From NCBI RefSeq assembly GCF_050908995.1, contig NC_135118.1, forward strand, positions 22,763,501 to 22,827,500: a stretch of 64,000 nt of DNA, in the 5' to 3' direction. Positions within the stretch are counted from its first letter, which is position 1. Each line of letters begins with the position of its first letter. Position numbers and translations under genes: made by a program. The notes beneath the pieces were generated by a model. The model saw only the letters and a program-made list of their open reading frames with translations, was not told the origin of the DNA and made no database searches. The DNA comes from Andrena cerasifolii. Lineage: Eukaryota > Arthropoda > Insecta > Hymenoptera > Andrenidae. This document shows positions 1-12,239 of the stretch, in pieces.

Positions 1-655
1 GTCCAGAGAGATACGCATCGTCCACGATATTGTTGTCTTCCGATTACATCGGACAATGGGTCCATTTCCGGAAGCGGAGCGGAAATTGTACCACCCAGCA
101 TGGGCGTGATGGTGTGTGCGGGTGGACGCAAGCGCGTTGCGCGGCGTCTTCGAGGGGAACGTAATTTTGGCCACCGCGGACGTCAGCCGAGGAGGAAACC
201 GGAAATTGAATGGATCCGTCACCTGCGGGTGCGTGTTAATGTAACGAGCTCTGTTAATTGTCCGTGCCTTGAGAAGGTTCCTCTATTAAACGTTACAATA
301 TTGCGCGCGGGTACTATAAACATGCGAATTCAATGGGGCAGTTGAAGCGAAACTCAGCGTAGAGGACGCCGCTGGTGCATGTACCTTCGCTGGCTGTTGA
401 TTGCAAAATTAAAACGACAACGAAAGGAGTAAATTATAACATATAAAATATTTGAAAACTTTTTACACCAAAGTTGACTTCTAATATCTTTTATTTCTTT
501 TGCCAGGTTTGACTTCTTTAAACCCTAGAAGATGCAAATTTATTTTTTATATCTTCATGATTAATAATAGCTAATGATAATAACAGTAATTATAGACACA
601 CGCATTTATTGTAGCAATAGAAATTAAGAAGTAAAATAAGATAATTTAAATACAC
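1..655. other. no gene recognised
   Basis: The first 350 bases are GC-rich and CpG-rich, and the rest is AT-rich. One 81-codon open frame (100-345) has no recognisable domain and lies where stop codons are rare by composition. I see no repeat, promoter or RNA structure I can support. Confidence 0.5.
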
Positions 656-943
656 TTAACCCTTAACTGGTATCTTGGGGTCGCTCATCACCCCAGGCAC
701 GCAAAGTTCGCTGCAAAATTTTTGGTTGTCTAAGCTTGTAAACTGTTTTTCTAATTAATTTTATAATAATAGTTTAACTTTCTAGGTTTCTATTATTTTA
801 CACATTACCTAAGAACAAAATATTCATAGAGGTTGATGCAGGGTCGACTTTACAAATTTCTGTGTCCTTTTTTATTTGGGGTCTGCCACGACCCCGGTAT
901 ACCAGCCACGTTTGCCAAAAACAGTATACCAGTTAAGGGTTAA
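656..943. mobile_element. piggyBac-like MITE, 288 bp
   Basis: The segment starts and ends with TTAA. It carries 14-bp perfect terminal inverted repeats, CCCTTAACTGGTAT, directly inside the TTAA. piggyBac-superfamily transposons insert at TTAA and commonly end in CCC(T), so target and terminus both fit. Sub-terminal GGGGTC/GACCCC blocks recur on both sides (TTGGGGTCGCT left; GGGGTCTGCCACGACCCC right). There is no coding capacity, so it would be a non-autonomous element moved in trans. A related, more diverged element lies at 5328-5811. The superfamily is inferred from ends only. Confidence 0.72.
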
Positions 944-2845
944 AACACCGATGACAAGTGTCGCATGGTGGCGTGACGGGTGGGAAAAAGTTGCAGTCAG
1001 CTTCCCCATTGAAACGTGACGTACTTACGAGCTTACCAGCGATTGAAATATTCGGTTGGTCGAATGCTAGATAACGCACCGTAGACACCGCGGCATTGCC
1101 AAAGGAGGATGAAGGCAGTGATCACGGGGAGAGCAGAGTGTCCTGTTCGAGGCTTGTATTAGCTCGGCCAGGGCAGTGACGAGCTGTTAAACAACGAGGG
1201 CCTTTAGTCCCGGTGCAAAAAGTCGCGACACACGCGGAATGCGAGTTTTTCAGCTGTAGACAAAGGACCGCCTGCCGTCGGCGGCGGGCCTCCATGTTTG
1301 CATAATTTATTCTCATAAACTCGGAAGCTCGCGTTGGCCTTTAAACGAAATAAAGACATCGCCGCGGTCTTTTCTTTCGGCCCGGCGTACGTTTACGGAC
1401 ACGTAGCGCGCATAAAGTCTGCACGACCATCGGCCGCGTGCCATTTATTAGCAATTGTAATGAAATGCCTGTTGCAACGGGTAATTTAGAGTTTCTCTCT
1501 CGCAACATTGTGAACGGTTCGAGGCGGGCCTCGCGGTTTCTTTTCGCCAGCGTCTTCTTTACGGTTACGCTTGTTTACGGAGCGCACCGTCTAATGACAG
1601 TGCAAATAGTTTCTATTGAACCAGCGGATCCCCGGGGCGACCATCTTGCTTAGAATTTCCTGCGCGCTTTCGTGTATCCTGCGCCCCGCGAAGGCGCCTC
1701 GAAAGCGCAAATTTCCTGCCCGCTTATTTGCCATCCCATTAAAGCCAATGAAGGCGCGTCCTCTTATTTTGCCATGAAACTGTCTGCCTATGCGCCCCGG
1801 CCGTGTGTGTTCGTTGACCAAAGGTGCAAAGACCTTTGCATACGCGCGTTCCGCGCTCAGCCGATTGTTTAGCGCGCTTGGACGCGCGGCTGAAAGAAGC
1901 GTGACTCTCGCGGCATCGACGGACGCTATATCGATATTTCAGCGATAGATCTCGGGTCTTGAGTAATAGAACCAGCGTTAATTATCGACCCGCCTTGCGC
2001 GTCCGGGGGCTACCTTAATTTATAAACGAAAATCACGACGCTTAACGAGTTCCGTTTTATCTGGATTGATTAATCGGAGCAGGTTGACAAGAAACGAGTA
2101 AGTAGTATTAATTACCGGTGCAGCTTACAAACATCAACTCGCCACTAATTTATACGTTTATCTTTTCTGGTCACGATCCTGCTTCGCTCCTCAAGGTTCC
2201 CTGTGCAGACTCTCTCTAGGGAGAGTCGCTGTACGAAAAATGCTGGGGCAAAAGGAAGGAGGAGGAAAAATAGAAGCCGCACATGTTGTGCATCGCGAGC
2301 CGCTGGACGCGGGCAATGCCGAAACCGTAAATATAATCAAAGCGAGAGAGATAAACGAGTACCGTACGATAAATTTATGCCTTCGACGTTAATATCGTCC
2401 ATGATAATTAAACAGGGAAGAAATTTGTACGGGGATGAGTTTGATTAATGCGCGGGGCTAGCACGGCTATCGATGACGATTCATTATCCTCGAGGAACAC
2501 CGTGGGCATACGCGACATCGGGGTCCCGCAGAAAGCGAGGGTGGGCCGTCCTCGTTTATTTTCCGTGGCAGCAAGGGGATCAGGTATAATTTGAAGCAAC
2601 GCCACGCCTTCCGTTGCCGCGCACCTCGTGACTCCGCCGTGAATCGCACGGTAGCGTTAATAACGCGGCCGCGTGAAATATAATAATTGCCGTATTATAA
2701 TTTACTCGCGACGTGAGTGAACGCAGCTCCGCTACTTCCTTCTCTTCCGTGACTCGTTTCCGCGTGCCGGACCGGTTCGGCAAGACTCTTCGCTGAATAA
2801 CACGCGTGCTTGCGAATTTAGGCTGCTCGTAGGTTTCCCTAAAAT
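944..2845. other. no gene recognised
   Basis: This is mixed-composition DNA with several short overlapping open frames on both strands (the longest is 93 codons, 2580-2861 minus). None has a recognisable domain or a convincing start. A small palindrome lies near 2208-2227 (GACTCTC/GAGAGTC). I see nothing else. Confidence 0.5.
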
Positions 2846-3582
2846 CAGTGGCGCACCCCAAAAGGAGCCTAGGTGCTCTGGCACCCCCAAAGAAGAGGCT
2901 TTATAAAAAGAAAAGAAAACTGGATTTTATTATTTAAATAAATTTGTGTAATCTTCTAATGATTTTTATTGAATTTGCATTAACTGAAATTGCTTTAAAT
3001 AAATTCTCTGAAATATTAAATCTTGAGTGTGTCACTGCCTAAAACGGTACACTAAAACCGTAGGGTCTGACTGAATTTCAAGTAATTCTTGATTCGCTTA
3101 AATTTTTCAGTTATTAAATTTTGTATAGGTTTATATAATTCATTTAACTCTGTTTTGGGAAATTTAAACTAAAACTACTTTTCTGGAACATTAATGATAG
3201 AATTTTGTATTTATTGAAAATTAGATTGAAAAATTACGTAAGATACTACCTGACTCCCTCCCCCTACCTGTAAGAAAACGTAAGAAATTCGCGACCTCCC
3301 CCCCAAAAAAAGTCTTACACAATTTAAGGACGACCCCACTATCTCAACAAATTTCAATATTCTCTACAAACGTGTCAATCGACGCTAGAATATCAAGCTT
3401 TCACTCCCAACCTTCGATTTTCTTACTGTAAACCGAAACCATATGCTGTAAATATTTTTTAAAGATATCCGAAGAGAAATACAAAGGAATCTTAAAATAT
3501 TCAAATTTCGATTCGGGGTCACGCGCCACTCCAGAGTTTGCAGCTACGCTGCAAAAGTGTGACAGTGCCGTTCTAGGGTTAA
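2846..3582. mobile_element. decayed transposon remnants, one piggyBac-like end
   Basis: At the right edge, read on the minus strand from 3582, the sequence begins TTAACCCTAGAACGGCAC. This is a piggyBac-type end followed by a sub-terminal palindrome (TTGCAG/CTGCAA around 3535-3555). A weak match to the same end (CCTAAAACGGTACACT) sits near 3038 on the plus strand, suggesting an element of about 550 bp. At 2846 the sequence CAGTGGCGCACC resembles a hAT-type end, and GCGCCACT at 3523 could pair with it, but I find no matching 8-bp duplication. The interior has C-runs and ACGTAAGA motifs of repeat type. Superfamily and boundaries are uncertain. Confidence 0.35.
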
Positions 3583-5327
3583 CAAGTGATCAGCTCGAGT
3601 TTGGGAGTTACAGCTATGAACGTGTCTGACGCGACCCGTCCGGAACCACTTTTACGGTGAGGCAAGTGGGAGCTAAGTAAGTAAGTGGGCCCTGCTGAAT
3701 CTCACGAACTTATACCTGCCGCACGAACTTTACTTCGCGCGTTCCAGCGTGATTAGGGGGCAGTTAGAATTTCATCGGCGATCCCTGTTCAGTGACCTTC
3801 GTGGCAGGACTTCAGATCGACGGTGAACCATGCACCCCGCATCCGGCCATTTCTTTGGTTTCCCTGCTGTCAAAGCTATCTCCCTTCTGTCTCCCGATTA
3901 GCGTACCGTGCGAGCAATAAATTGCCTCTAACACGCGGTCAGCCAGGAACCCGGGATGTACGATGCCCATGATGCAGCCAAGCATACGTTGCCATTAATA
4001 CGCGTACACGCTTCTACACTCCGGTGTGTGCGTGCACACGCTGCGTATGCGCAACGGGCACGTAGGATTGCGTCAAATGTAAACAACCGTGGACGCTCGG
4101 TATCGTCGATAATTGGCGTAATCACCTGTAAACAGGTAGTTTATCCTGTCATTATGGATTTACCGCGGCGCAGCTGGCTAATGAATAGCGCGGCGCAAGC
4201 TGCAACGGATTCCGTCCGGTGCAGAACCGACGCTACATCCCCCTCGCCGGCATTTTTCCCTGGATGCGATTCAATTACGTGAGCCCGAATCCTTGTCTCA
4301 GCTCGGCTCGAAATTTATTAGCGCCGCGTTCAATTGCTATCGAAGTTGGACTCGTTCGCGAGAACCGGTGGTTACTGCGCGCATAAGTGTTCCGCTACTC
4401 GGAAGAAGCTCCGATGAAAATTTGTATTTAATTAAAAGCTTGGCGTGATCTGCGTATTCAGAATCGTATTAAATACTGGTAAGTCATAAGTGTCTTCGTC
4501 GCCAAGAAAAAGAACAAAGCGTTCTCTGTAGGTGCGGATCCATGATGAGCTTTTACATTTGGCTTTTCTGTGACGAGACAAAAATCTCAGCAGCAACAAT
4601 ATTTGGTGTATTTTCAGTCTATGAAGAAAGACGCAGCAGGAATATAGTGTTTCACGTTGTAACATACTGCACGAACGGTCAACATAGATCGGACATAACA
4701 CGCCGCCACGGCGGAGCGGGATTTCTCATCGAAAGGTCGATGTGAAACCGTAGATTTCGGAGAAGAGCCGTCCTTTTAAGATGATCGTAGAGGTAACTTC
4801 AGCTGTGGTCCACGAGGCCCTGAAGTGAGTGACTTACATGGGAGACGGGGCGGTAGCCCTCCGGTTTCATTGCGGCACAGCGCCTGATTCGAAACCTGCG
4901 CAAGATTAAATTTAATCGAAATTGCCGTCTTGAATTTCTTTCGCAGACCACACGGGTGTAATGTAATCTCATACTTCGGTCGAATCCTTCCTTGCTTCCT
5001 CCCCTCGACTATAACACCTTCCCATTCTTGCTCTACATTCTTCTCTTCTTTACGCTTCCTATCGGTCGCCCTTCTGCCCCGCGCGAATAAATACAATTTA
5101 TGCGCGAATTCTGGTCGCGGATCTAATCGAGGTCTAAAATTCCTGCGGACTCGATACGTGTAGCTTTCACGGAGCTAATGGGGTTACATATCTAAGAAAA
5201 CATAGTGAAATTCACAAACGCATGATTTATGAAATATTTAAGGAAGATGGTAATTAAATTTAAATGTAAATCAAAAATATTGATATAGATACAATAAAAT
5301 CTAATTTCGCTGGATCCTCGACCAAGT
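3583..5327. other. no gene recognised
   Basis: Mostly unremarkable DNA. A CpG-rich patch at 3950-4250 contains overlapping open frames on both strands (108 codons plus, 65 codons minus), which is typical of chance frames in GC-rich sequence. No domain, splice structure or repeat could be supported. Confidence 0.5.
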
Positions 5328-5811
5328 TTAATCCGTAAGTGGATTCTTGGGACCGCTGCGATCCTGTGTAACTTTAAACTAATAATTCTTTAATATGTAT
5401 TGATGTAATTAGTTGACGATTTATGTAATCATCCGTTATCTCATTATGCTTCTAATGCTGCAAAGGAAAATTGATTTCTATTTACCAATTCGGTGAAAAT
5501 TAATATTAAATAAAATAATTGATTTGTTGGACTGTTGAGCCATTGCGAAGTCAATACATTTAGCTTGTAGCAGGATACTTTCCTTTACAGTTTAGCTTTT
5601 ACTATTGAAATCCGTTTATCTCACGGATTTCCTAAGTAAGCATATAGGTATACATTTATATATTTATTATTTTATAAAACAATCGTCGTTTAAGAGACAC
5701 TGTTGCATAGTAAATGGAATAAAGAGGTAATTTTATGAATATGAATGCGAGGCTGCGGCGGCCCCAGAGGTCCAACTTTTAACTAAAATTGAGGGGCCAC
5801 CGAAGAGTTAA
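5328..5811. mobile_element. piggyBac-like MITE, diverged, 484 bp
   Basis: TTAA flanks both ends. The left end, TTAATCCGTAAGTGG then TCTTGGGACCGCT, is clearly similar to the left end of the 656-943 element (TTAACCCTTAACTGG then TCTTGGGGTCGCT). The right end on the minus strand reads TTAACTCTTCGGTGG and is followed by a GGGGCCGCCGCAG block that matches the left sub-terminal block in outline. No open frame of transposase type is present. I read it as an older or separate subfamily of the same non-autonomous group. Confidence 0.5.
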
Positions 5812-7107
5812 GAGTCCCACACTTCCGTTTCGCTGGTCAAGAAAATTTATTCCTGGTAACTTTTTGAGGCAAAAGTTTTCAGGGAGAGGTCCCTAATTTT
5901 TCTAACTAAATAAATCCGTTTTAAATGCAATTTTTGGCCATCCCTCCCGGGTCGAGATATGGAAATGGAAGGGAACTGAAACATACCGTATTCCAACTGC
6001 GAACACTGACAGGGCGCTTTCATCAGACCGGGTACATTAATCCAGCTCCGCGTAATTATTGATTGGCATAGTGTCACACGGGGTGGTCCAATAAATATTG
6101 CTATCTCTGGCGAACACGCATGCGCCCAAGATTGCGAACGCGAATACACGAAACTGATTGCATACCGATCGCCTGCATGCATATCGCGGTTGTATATCAT
6201 TTGTACAGAGAAGACAGAATTGAAGCTGGCTGGTATTCGGGTTGATTGGCCGCGAAGGACCTTTGGGATGGAATATTCGTCCGGTGGAACAAGCGAGAAC
6301 GAAGGAATAGGGGGAGAAATCACGGGAGAAGAAAATGTATCTTTCAACGGGGGATGGTAAACTGTTTTGCCCTTATTGAGCGGAATTAAAAAGAGATCAA
6401 CTACTTTTGTGAAGGGAAACCAGGGTGGAGAACGAGTGGGGGTAGGGGGGGATGAAAGTGGAGAATGTGCAGCGAAAGTGGGACGAGGGGGGACCACTGA
6501 AAAGTGAAAGCAACAATTTACATCCAATTATAATTTGTACCAACAATTTCTTCCATCCCCGTAAAATCAACGTGGCTCGAGTTGTAATTATTTGTCAATC
6601 ATTGATATATAATTTTGTTTTGTATTGATTTCACGTTAATGCATAGCAAATCGAGGGGAATAAACGCTCGCGTGCAATACTTCTGTTACGGTCGTTAGCA
6701 CACATACAGTTCTGACATCAATCTTTTAATGAATTAAATTGACACAAATTAGCTATAGCAGAAGTATAATCATCTGTAATGATACATGCCGTGCATACAT
6801 TATAATTATATGGCGGATGCTTGTTAGAACAAGAGTTGTTTATTCTGCACTTTAATCGTGCATTTTTAGCGTTTTAATTTTATTCCAAATTCTATCTTAT
6901 CCGCACTAACATTTAGAAGGTATGAGAAATAGTTTCTTCAATAATGTAATAAAAAAAGCAGTGGTTCTGGCAAACGTATGTGGCATATTGTTTGCATATT
7001 TTAGAATAGCAATTTTGGTAGACCTTGTTACGGAATGAATGTGAAAATAATTGGATCTATAGCTGGTTGTTTTAATTCGTGATTACTGCTCGCTTCTTGT
7101 CGATAAA
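5812..7107. other. no recognised gene; long unexplained minus-strand open frame
   Basis: A stop-free minus-strand frame runs from about 6527 to 5847 (226 codons). Its N-terminal third is rich in Pro and Ser and the rest is mixed. It has no early ATG: the upstream codon is TTG, and the first internal ATG is more than 100 codons in. A pyrimidine tract with AG just inside the frame (minus strand near 6500) resembles a splice acceptor. I recognise no domain. From 6540 on the DNA is AT-rich and featureless. Confidence 0.3.
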
Positions 7108-7254
7108 TGAAGAGTACCTGTGGAAAACACTGTACCTAAGTGGCAAAAATCAAATTCTGCATATATTATAGTATTACCATTAGCACGTAGAACATTTTCC
7201 GATAATTTTTTTTTTAATTCTGGCACTTACAGTGTTTTCTACAAGGACTCTTCA
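7108..7254. repeat. short inverted repeat (MITE-like hairpin), 147 bp
   Basis: The left arm begins TGAAGAGTACCTGTGG and continues AAAACACTGTA. The right arm on the minus strand reads TGAAGAGTCCTTGTAG then AAAACACTGTA. The arms are about 30-34 bp with few mismatches and enclose an AT-rich spacer of about 80 bp. No convincing target duplication was found, so the class is unassigned. Confidence 0.55.
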
Positions 7255-8961
7255 AATATGGTTCAATAAATGACTTCTACATTAATTTGATTTGTAATTA
7301 AGGTAATTGATCGTTGGCTTGCACAATGTTAGACAGATATTCTACCTTGAAGATGTAACAAAGAACATTGTTCATCCAATGTCCTGTCAATATTTCCTGA
7401 CAAATGTATTAAAATCTGTGAAATGTGTTTGAAAAAATATTACGTCACGTCGTTCCTGAATAATCTCTATTCCAAACGATTGTGTGCGATAATATTACAT
7501 TCTTTTGCGTTCCTTTCGTTCTTAATGCAATGCTATCACTTCGAAATTTCAGTTAGGTACTTAATAGTATATTGTACAAGTCTTTTTTCGCGCATGTACA
7601 TTTTGAAAAGCGAATTTATTACATTTTTGCAGCCTGCTTACGTAGTGTCTGTGTGTGATTGAGTGTGTCCTGTCGGAGAACCCCGAAGTGTCTGTTGGAG
7701 GTGTGGTCTGTGAGTTTCCTGGCAGCCCAAGGTAGAAAAAAGGCACTTGTATATTTTGCTCACAGTTCGATCTTATGTCAATTACGTTAAAAGTTGGTTG
7801 GCTCAGGTATCGCTAATATTGGCATAGGTGACATATTTTCTTACGTTACTTCTTCATACTATTCTCGAAAATTATTCCAAATTAATGCAAATTATTACAA
7901 CATAATTTTTCGCACTCGTTATACAGACATTTAATTTCCAATATTATAGAGGGTAGTTGGTCGATTATTGCGAAGTTCAGTTCTTCATAATAACGATTTC
8001 AGATCGAGGAATGTATTCTTGCTGAGATATTTAGGTGTGTTGCATTGAAATGTTTTCATAAATATTAACTATTTGATAGGAATATGTGAGACGATATGAA
8101 TTTTAGAGCCACCACACCGATAGCCCATTCCATCCTCTAAACTCTAACGATTTAAACCAATGTAGACCAAATTCCAACAGATAACAACCACGTCCCTACC
8201 CCAAAAGAACAAAACCAATCGAAGCCAAGATGCGTTCAAAACCCATTGCCCCATAAAATCCCTACGCTCCCCGTTGAAAGGTAAATGAACGCGCGCTTCT
8301 GTCAGGAGCTGGAGTAGGCCCGTGCACGCGATTAAGTCGACGTCACGTTGAAGTATCAAAGTGGAACTCTGCGTTCCGGCAACTGGAAATCTGATCACAC
8401 CTAGCCCGCGCGCGTACGGGAAGGAAAGCACGGCGGGGAACATGTTGCCCGCTGGACATTCTTTCCATGGTGAACGGATTCTTCAAAGACGTTGTCGGGG
8501 GGCCTGACCAGCCCGATCTCGGCCTCTGCAGGATTCTATATTAAGAACTTACGCAAGGTTGCACGGCGATGCGGGGCGATGAGGTGCGATCAACGGGTTA
8601 CGCGCGTTAATGCCGCCCTCTTATATTTGCGCGTCGCCGCGGATCGTTTTATTCGCGGCGACAAAGTTTTCCGCGTTGCTAAACCGGTTGCGCTTCGATC
8701 GGAAGTCTCAATGGTTGGCGCATTCTTGCCCGCATCACGAGCAACTTTCACCGTTCCCTTCTGAAAAATCTGCACGCCGGCCTGTCGCACGAACCGCGGC
8801 GCAACGCTGACGAAACGGAGATTTCGTGTGGTACCTTCTGTTTTTGAACGCGCAGTGGGCTGGATGAGGGGAGCACTGGATTGGGGTTGTGAGGGTTTAT
8901 TCGAAATGTTGATTACTACTTAATTACTAGGGGTACTGAACGAAGTATTCATTTGTCTATC
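7255..8961. other. no gene recognised
   Basis: AT-rich DNA to about 8100, then GC-rich to about 8850. A 79-codon ATG frame (7423-7662) is AT-rich with many Tyr, Phe, Leu and Ser residues and no recognisable motif. The GC-rich part has mutually overlapping frames on both strands (8492-8810), which look like composition artefacts. Confidence 0.5.
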
Positions 8962-9690
8962 TAAAGGGTCATGCTCAGTCAGGAGGCCGAAAAAAGGGTG
9001 GTATTTGGAAATTTTTTACTCAAAAGCTATAATATATTTCTCAAAAAATCTTTTTTCCTTTTAAGGATTGCGTCTAGTACCGTGCATCGTATTTTTTTTA
9101 TTTAAAAATATTTATCAATAACTGAGTTATTGGCTATCACTCGAAGGTTCTCTAAAGAAAAAGGCTTCTGCGGTGACCACTGCTGCTCGAAAGTCGATCA
9201 TTTAAAATAAAAGATTCAAGAGAATTTACTTATTATATTATATTATCTAGTATTTAAACGAAGGTTTTTTCGAAATATTGATTTGGGGAAAAGTGGCTGA
9301 TGTTTCAAGTAAAAGTTTCAATTTTTATCATAAATCTTGCCTAATTTTCGTGAATTAAAAGAAAACTAAGCATCGGATACAAAAATCCTTCGTTCAAATA
9401 CTAGATAATATAATATAATAAGTAAATTCTTTTGAATTTTTTATTTTAGATGATCGACTTTCGAGCAGCAGTGGTCACCGCAGAAGCCTTTATTTTTAGA
9501 GAACCTTCGAGTAATGGACAATAACTTAGTTATTGCTAAATATTTTTAAATAAAAAAAATACGATGCACGGTACTAGATGCAATCCTTAAAAGGAAAAAA
9601 GATTTTTTGAGAAATACGTTATAGCTTTTGAGTAAAAAATTTCCAAAGAGCACCCTTTTTTCGGCCTCCTGACTGAGCATGACTCCTTAA
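8962..9690. mobile_element. TTAA fold-back element, family 1
   Basis: Two nearly complementary arms of about 305 bp (8966-9270 and 9381-9686) surround a unique spacer of about 110 bp. The right end reads TTAAGGAGTCATGCTC on the minus strand. The left end reads TAAAGGGTCATGCTC, the same end with a mutated TTAA. Both continue CAGTCAGGAGGCCG. There is no transposase. The terminal block is shared with the fold-back elements at 12565 and 52931, although the arms are unrelated. A single-arm copy lies at 35599-35768. A transcript across the element would form a hairpin of about 300 bp. TTAA targets are used by piggyBac and Kolobok transposons, and I cannot tell which mobilised it. Confidence 0.82.
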
Positions 9691-11986
9691 AGCGAAGAGT
9701 CGCAGAGGATGGTTCATAAGTTGTTTTGAATTTTTCACACAAAATTTGGGGGTACACATTGCATCCTGTCCCAGGGTTAGAGAGAACTTCTGTATAGTCC
9801 TGAATCCGCCAAGCTTCCTTTTGTGGGACAAGCTATTTTGTTATTTCATTATTTCGTAGTAGGTGTGTTCGATCCAGACTGCAGCCAGGTCACGTCACTT
9901 TCAAACCCACATTAATCCAGTAAGATTGCTTCATTAAAGATCGTAAAATTAACGCTACTAAATTTCGTCTGCGCAGCCACTTATCGTTACTCGAGAAACA
10001 GCACTGAAGTCGTAACATCTGGTGGCGTAACTGTAGTTTAAGCCGCGATACAGATTACACGCGGTGACTAGGTGGAAATAACGCTGCTTTATGCAGATGA
10101 AGCGTGTACTTCATCTTCGTCACGCGTTATAGTTTTGTCGTGGAGCAGCCTTGGCGAGCCGGCAGGCTATACCCGTGTACCGATAAGATCTCCGTGCGTG
10201 ATTAATTTTATCTAAAATCATTAAGCCCGCATAACGCGGCGGTGTTATCGCGGATGCTGCTAGGGACAAGGAAATTGAAAGGAACTTTAATTACAATCGT
10301 TCGAAATTGCAAACCTTAGTACTAAATCATAATATAATAGAATGTGGAAGTTGAATTGCAACTTCGTTGGGATGGGTAATTCATTGAGGATTTATGGGAT
10401 AATTCGTAGTGGCTTTAAATCGAATCGACATCATACGAGTTTAAGGTTGCATCGCGTTCCAGGAACTTCTAAATAACAACCTCTAACTACCGCACCTCGT
10501 ATCCCATCAATTTCGCAATTAACTTCATTCATCAAAACGCCTGTACCCTGCGTTCCATATAAGAGTGTACCACCGCCCCTACCGATTTGCGACCTATCTG
10601 CGCAGCTTCCACGGATCTGACACACTTGATTGGTCGTTGCACTTTTGCGATTGGTCGTAGCACTTTCGCTGCTGGTTTACTACCAATCAACAGCGTATCC
10701 CTGCGCGAAACGAGTATGCTCTAATGTGGAACGCAGTGTAGTTACAACCACAGCAAAATTGTTCGTAAGAAAACCACTCCTTCATGGGACACCACTGGCT
10801 TCGAACTTCCTATACTCTTATCTACTACAACGGAAATAAATAAAAATCAATTTGAGCTTAAACCACACGTTGAAGATGAATTTCGTATTATCTGAAAAGT
10901 CTTCTCTCCTCTCACAACCCACGCGTTACAAACGCACCAATCACTACCTTGCAAAAGACCGTCAGGCATCGCAGGAGCTGCAAACTGCAGGCGGGCAGAG
11001 CCTCTGAATCGCGAATGTTTCATTGCGATGAGCAACGCAACAAAAAGAAAAATGCAAATCCCCAAGCGCCCCGCCGGAGAGTTTCGATTTAGAAGTTCGT
11101 CCAGGACGATGAATCCTCCCGAAGGCGAGGACGAAGCTCTTGAGATCCGAATGGAAGCCGCGAGCCGTGGATCTATATTGAGGATCTACAGCCGGGTTGC
11201 ATAACAATGCCGGGCAATGTTACCTTCATGCATAAGTATCTATGCAAACCCAATAGCGATCCTGAAGAGGCAGGACGCGCGGTGAGATAATATTTTCATA
11301 TGAATACAAATGGCCCCCGTCCCATCTTTCTCCGTCTCGCGGTTGGCTGCAGGGCCGTCTCCTTTTCCTTCGCCTCTGTACGTATCCTCGCAGGGTCGCG
11401 AATGCTTTTTGTCGTAACGGCTGCCTCGACTATTTCCTCCGTCGAGAAGTTGCGGAATCGTTTTACTTTCAACCAGAGCGCGCTGAAAGGAAGTTTCTGC
11501 CGCGGGAATAATGTCCCCGTTTTAGTATTTAGCTGGGGACTGCGCGTGGCACGCTTGTCGCGCGTAAATCTCCAGACGCTATGTGTCTTTGGGATCTCCT
11601 GTTCTAGCGGTCCTGGGAAAAGCGAGTTTTAGTATTTTTAGAGGCAGTCGGTGACAAAGCATGGAACAGCTATCATGGTACCTACCACCTCTTCGAGTAT
11701 GATGCAATGAAAATGTTATAGAACGGAGCTCTTCTGATGCCCTTTGAAATCTGCAATTTTATAATTACAGATAGGGATTAGGTACCAATCAACGGGGATC
11801 AATTCGATTCCACTTGCACGATTCACAAGCTTCCACTAGATCCTTAGTTATGTAATTTTGGAAATGACCATGGTTAAATTGATTTGGGCTTCGATCAGTC
11901 CAGTAACTACTTAGGTACACTCAAATGCACAGCTTTTAATCGTTCAACAACTTTTTGCCACCTATTCCCACTTATTATGGGTTAAA
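9691..11986. other. no gene recognised
   Basis: Mixed composition. Short open frames near 10431-10839 and 10847-11632 overlap one another and lack domains. One minus-strand frame near 11065 starts with a hydrophobic stretch but opens on TTG, not ATG. No repeat or RNA gene is apparent. Confidence 0.5.
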
Positions 11987-12178
11987 ATGAACGTGTTAAA
12001 AGTCACTCCTGTAAGCTTCGCGTTAACTCTGGCGATTATCGTTGTGCTTGGAAAACGTGCAGCACAGTGCTCCACCATCCAAGCTAATCTCGATAAGACA
12101 CTCGTGTACCGACGTGACAACCACTTTACATTGACGCGACACCGTAAATCATATTCACAAGCGGGACAGTTTGCATAA
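11987..12178 (+). CDS. candidate 63-aa secreted peptide (unconfirmed)
   Basis: This ATG-initiated frame has AAAATG context, usual for insect starts. Residues 1-7 are polar with a lysine. Residues 8-22 are continuously hydrophobic (FALTLAIIVVLG core), followed by small residues and one Cys at 28, which fits a signal peptide. The remaining 35 residues are polar and basic with dibasic sites (GKR at 22-24, RR at 42-43, RHRK at 51-54), as in peptide precursors. A TCAGT initiator-like motif lies at about 11896, and AATAAA lies at 12234-12239, 56 bases past the stop. I recognise no known peptide. A longer minus-strand frame overlaps it, so chance is a serious alternative. Confidence 0.2.
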   Translation: MNVLKVTPVSFALTLAIIVVLGKRAAQCSTIQANLDKTLVYRRDNHFTLTRHRKSYSQAGQFA

Positions 12179-12233
12179 CTGTCCCGTCTTATTTTTCCTA
12201 CACTCGCGATCGATACGCGGGCGATAAGTGTGC

Positions 12234-12239
12234 AATAAA
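12234..12239 (+). promoter_or_regulatory. possible polyadenylation signal AATAAA
   Basis: A canonical AATAAA lies 56 bases downstream of the stop of the 63-codon frame. The hexamer is common by chance in AT-rich DNA, so it only matters together with that frame. Confidence 0.2.

Noticed and set aside
4880..4910. Minus-strand GGTTTCGAATC as a tRNA T-loop
   Set aside because: Flanking sequence does not pair as T-stem or acceptor, and no A box is present at the right distance.
10847..11065. 72-codon minus frame with a hydrophobic start resembling a signal peptide
   Set aside because: Opens on TTG. The first ATG lies after the hydrophobic stretch, so no signal peptide would be made.
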